In this document: positions 9,128 through 10,099 of the stretch, piece by piece
Layout of the letters: each line of letters starts with the position of its first letter
How positions within the stretch are numbered: the first letter of the stretch is position 1
NCBI GenBank assembly: GCA_001953115.1
Contig: LSSL01001111.1
Location: forward strand, 1 to 10,099
Length of the DNA stretch: 10,099 nt
DNA from: Smittium mucronatum
Lineage: Eukaryota; Kickxellomycota; Harpellomycetes; Harpellales; Legeriomycetaceae
Direction of reading: 5' to 3'
Notes under the pieces: generated by a model
What the model was told of the DNA's origin: nothing
The model's database searches: none
The model's input: only the letters and a program-made list of their open reading frames with translations
Position numbers and translations under genes: made by a program

Positions 9128-10099
9128 AAATCCCAAACTTGAATCGATTTTTATTTTTCTGGGTCTTTCTGGACGAGCTTTTTTTGAAAAAAGAGTTGTG
9201 CTAATAAAATCATATTTATTAATATCTACGATAAAATGATAGACGTGCAAGCATTTCTTTGTTTTCAAAAATATTTTACATGAACAGTACTCCTGTACAG
9301 GCCTCAATGTTTTTTTTTTTTGAAAAAGTAAAATAAAGAGTAGGGATTTCCGAACTCCAGTTAAACAATTTTCCTTGAAATTAATGAGAGTTTCGTCTGA
9401 TCAATAATAAATTTAGAAGAGACAAATACGAAGATTTCAAGGTTTGTTTTTACTATTTTGAAATCAAAATTTTTTTCTTAAAACCACACATTATTTCATT
9501 ATAAACCATTTTTTCGGAATTCGGTGAACATATTTTACCTGATTAATAAATTATTTTAATTGAAAACCAAGAAAATCTAGAAATTTGATACATTTTATCT
9601 AGCGAATTTCTCTTTGACTGTTATATTGAATCTCTATTGAGAATTATTAGTCGAAGGACTAAATACACATGCTCCATCAAACCAGTTTGCGCTTTTTTCA
9701 AAATGGGGAGGGGGGGGTTAATTTTTTGAATTATAACTGTAATAAAATTGAAATTAATCCATTTTATTAAGAAAAGAAAATTTTCTTTTTCTAATATCTC
9801 TTGATTAACTAAAACTTGCATTTTGCAGCTATCACTATATGTAATTTCTTTTATTCATCCATTTTCTTCCCAGAAAGGTCCTTTATATGCTTGTAAACAT
9901 GGGGCCAGCAATTAATTCTGGTTAAGTTCAAATTATTTAGCTCCAAAGCTTTTGATATCTGTGGTGCGGGTTTAGCAATCAAATTTTTTAATTTCAAATC
10001 AAGCACCATTCTTTTTATATCTCTCAAAATTTTATTTAAAACCAAGGGTAGTCATTCGTGTCATCTTTAATAACTCCAGATATTTAAATGGGCGAAAAT
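9116..10099 (-). pseudogene. Mutator-like (MULE) transposase with SWIM zinc finger, decayed, copy B (runs off right edge)
   Basis: This second Mutator-like transposase remnant reads from the right edge leftward, so its N-terminal part lies outside the window. The order of blocks matches copy A. GVIKDDTNDYPWF (about 10078-10042) corresponds to the copy A block starting GVVPDE. After a shift at A4 10038-10041 comes LIAKPAPQISKAL followed by INCWPHV, where Lys replaces the catalytic Asp. Next are FLIKW in another frame and then, after a shift in the G-rich tract 9705-9717, NWFDGACVFSPSTNNSQ. There TAG at 9636-9634 stands where copy A has the catalytic Glu, followed by RFNITVK. Another frame carries FLDFLGFQLK and the SWIM finger CSC, eight residues, CLH (codons 9286, 9280, 9253 and 9247, first base on the minus strand). 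A basic stretch and the tail SSLGFDDS end at TAA 9118-9116. At least four frame changes and many stops make it dead. Identity to copy A is low outside the motifs, so it belongs to another MULE lineage. Confidence 0.83.
9705..9717. repeat. G-rich homopolymer tract, G4-A-G8
   Basis: Four G, one A and eight G lie inside MULE copy B, where they read on the coding strand as a run of proline codons that copy A lacks. The reading frame differs on the two sides of the tract. This suggests that expansion or contraction of the run shifted the frame, or that the run length is misread. Confidence 0.85.

Noticed and set aside
9621..9821. A 66-codon open frame on the minus strand as an independent gene.
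   Set aside because: Its first half is one segment of MULE copy B (around FLIKW), and its second half is out of frame with the conserved NWFDG and PSTNN block, so it is a frameshifted piece.

Overview
The window reads as very AT-rich eukaryotic DNA (about a fifth to a quarter G+C by eye) with no intact gene of normal length. What can be recognised is three decayed DNA-transposon genes in long gene-free stretches. The transposases are of eukaryotic type: two Mutator-like (MULE) copies with SWIM zinc fingers and one DDE_Tnp_4 / IS5-Harbinger-like copy. Together with the low gene density and extreme AT bias, this suits a repeat-rich, gene-sparse eukaryote. A large-genome microsporidium of the Edhazardia or Hamiltosporidium kind is one plausible source. 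That is inference, since no housekeeping gene or rRNA is present to place the organism.

Layout: (1) 1-1403, plus strand, a MULE transposase pseudogene (copy A). It enters from the left edge and carries the D/D/E core, a SWIM finger and a C-terminal tail, with two frameshifts and several in-frame stops. (2) 1404-5917, about 4.5 kb without a gene, holding only simple repeats and small inverted repeats. (3) 5918-7038, minus strand, an essentially full-length but broken DDE_Tnp_4-like transposase. It has a helix-turn-helix-like N-terminal domain, two recognisable catalytic aspartates and a third acidic position changed to lysine. (4) 7039-9115, about 2 kb without a gene, containing a 12-C homopolymer and a GC-rich hairpin. 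(5) 9116-10099, minus strand, a second and clearly divergent MULE pseudogene (copy B), which runs off the right edge. It spreads over at least four frame changes, one of them at a G-rich homopolymer tract.

None of the three genes should make a working transposase as the sequence stands. The two MULE copies point toward each other from the window edges, but they are so different in protein sequence that they are not a recent duplication or two ends of one element. They help each other's annotation: aligning the translations shows which in-frame stops replace which residues. The replaced residues differ from site to site (lysine or asparagine, glutamate, leucine), which favours ordinary decay over a reassigned genetic code. 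I found no new functional system. The points worth a second look are the inverted repeat around the end of MULE copy B, the triple stop before the tail of copy A, the GC homopolymers, and whether several one-base frameshifts at homopolymers are real.
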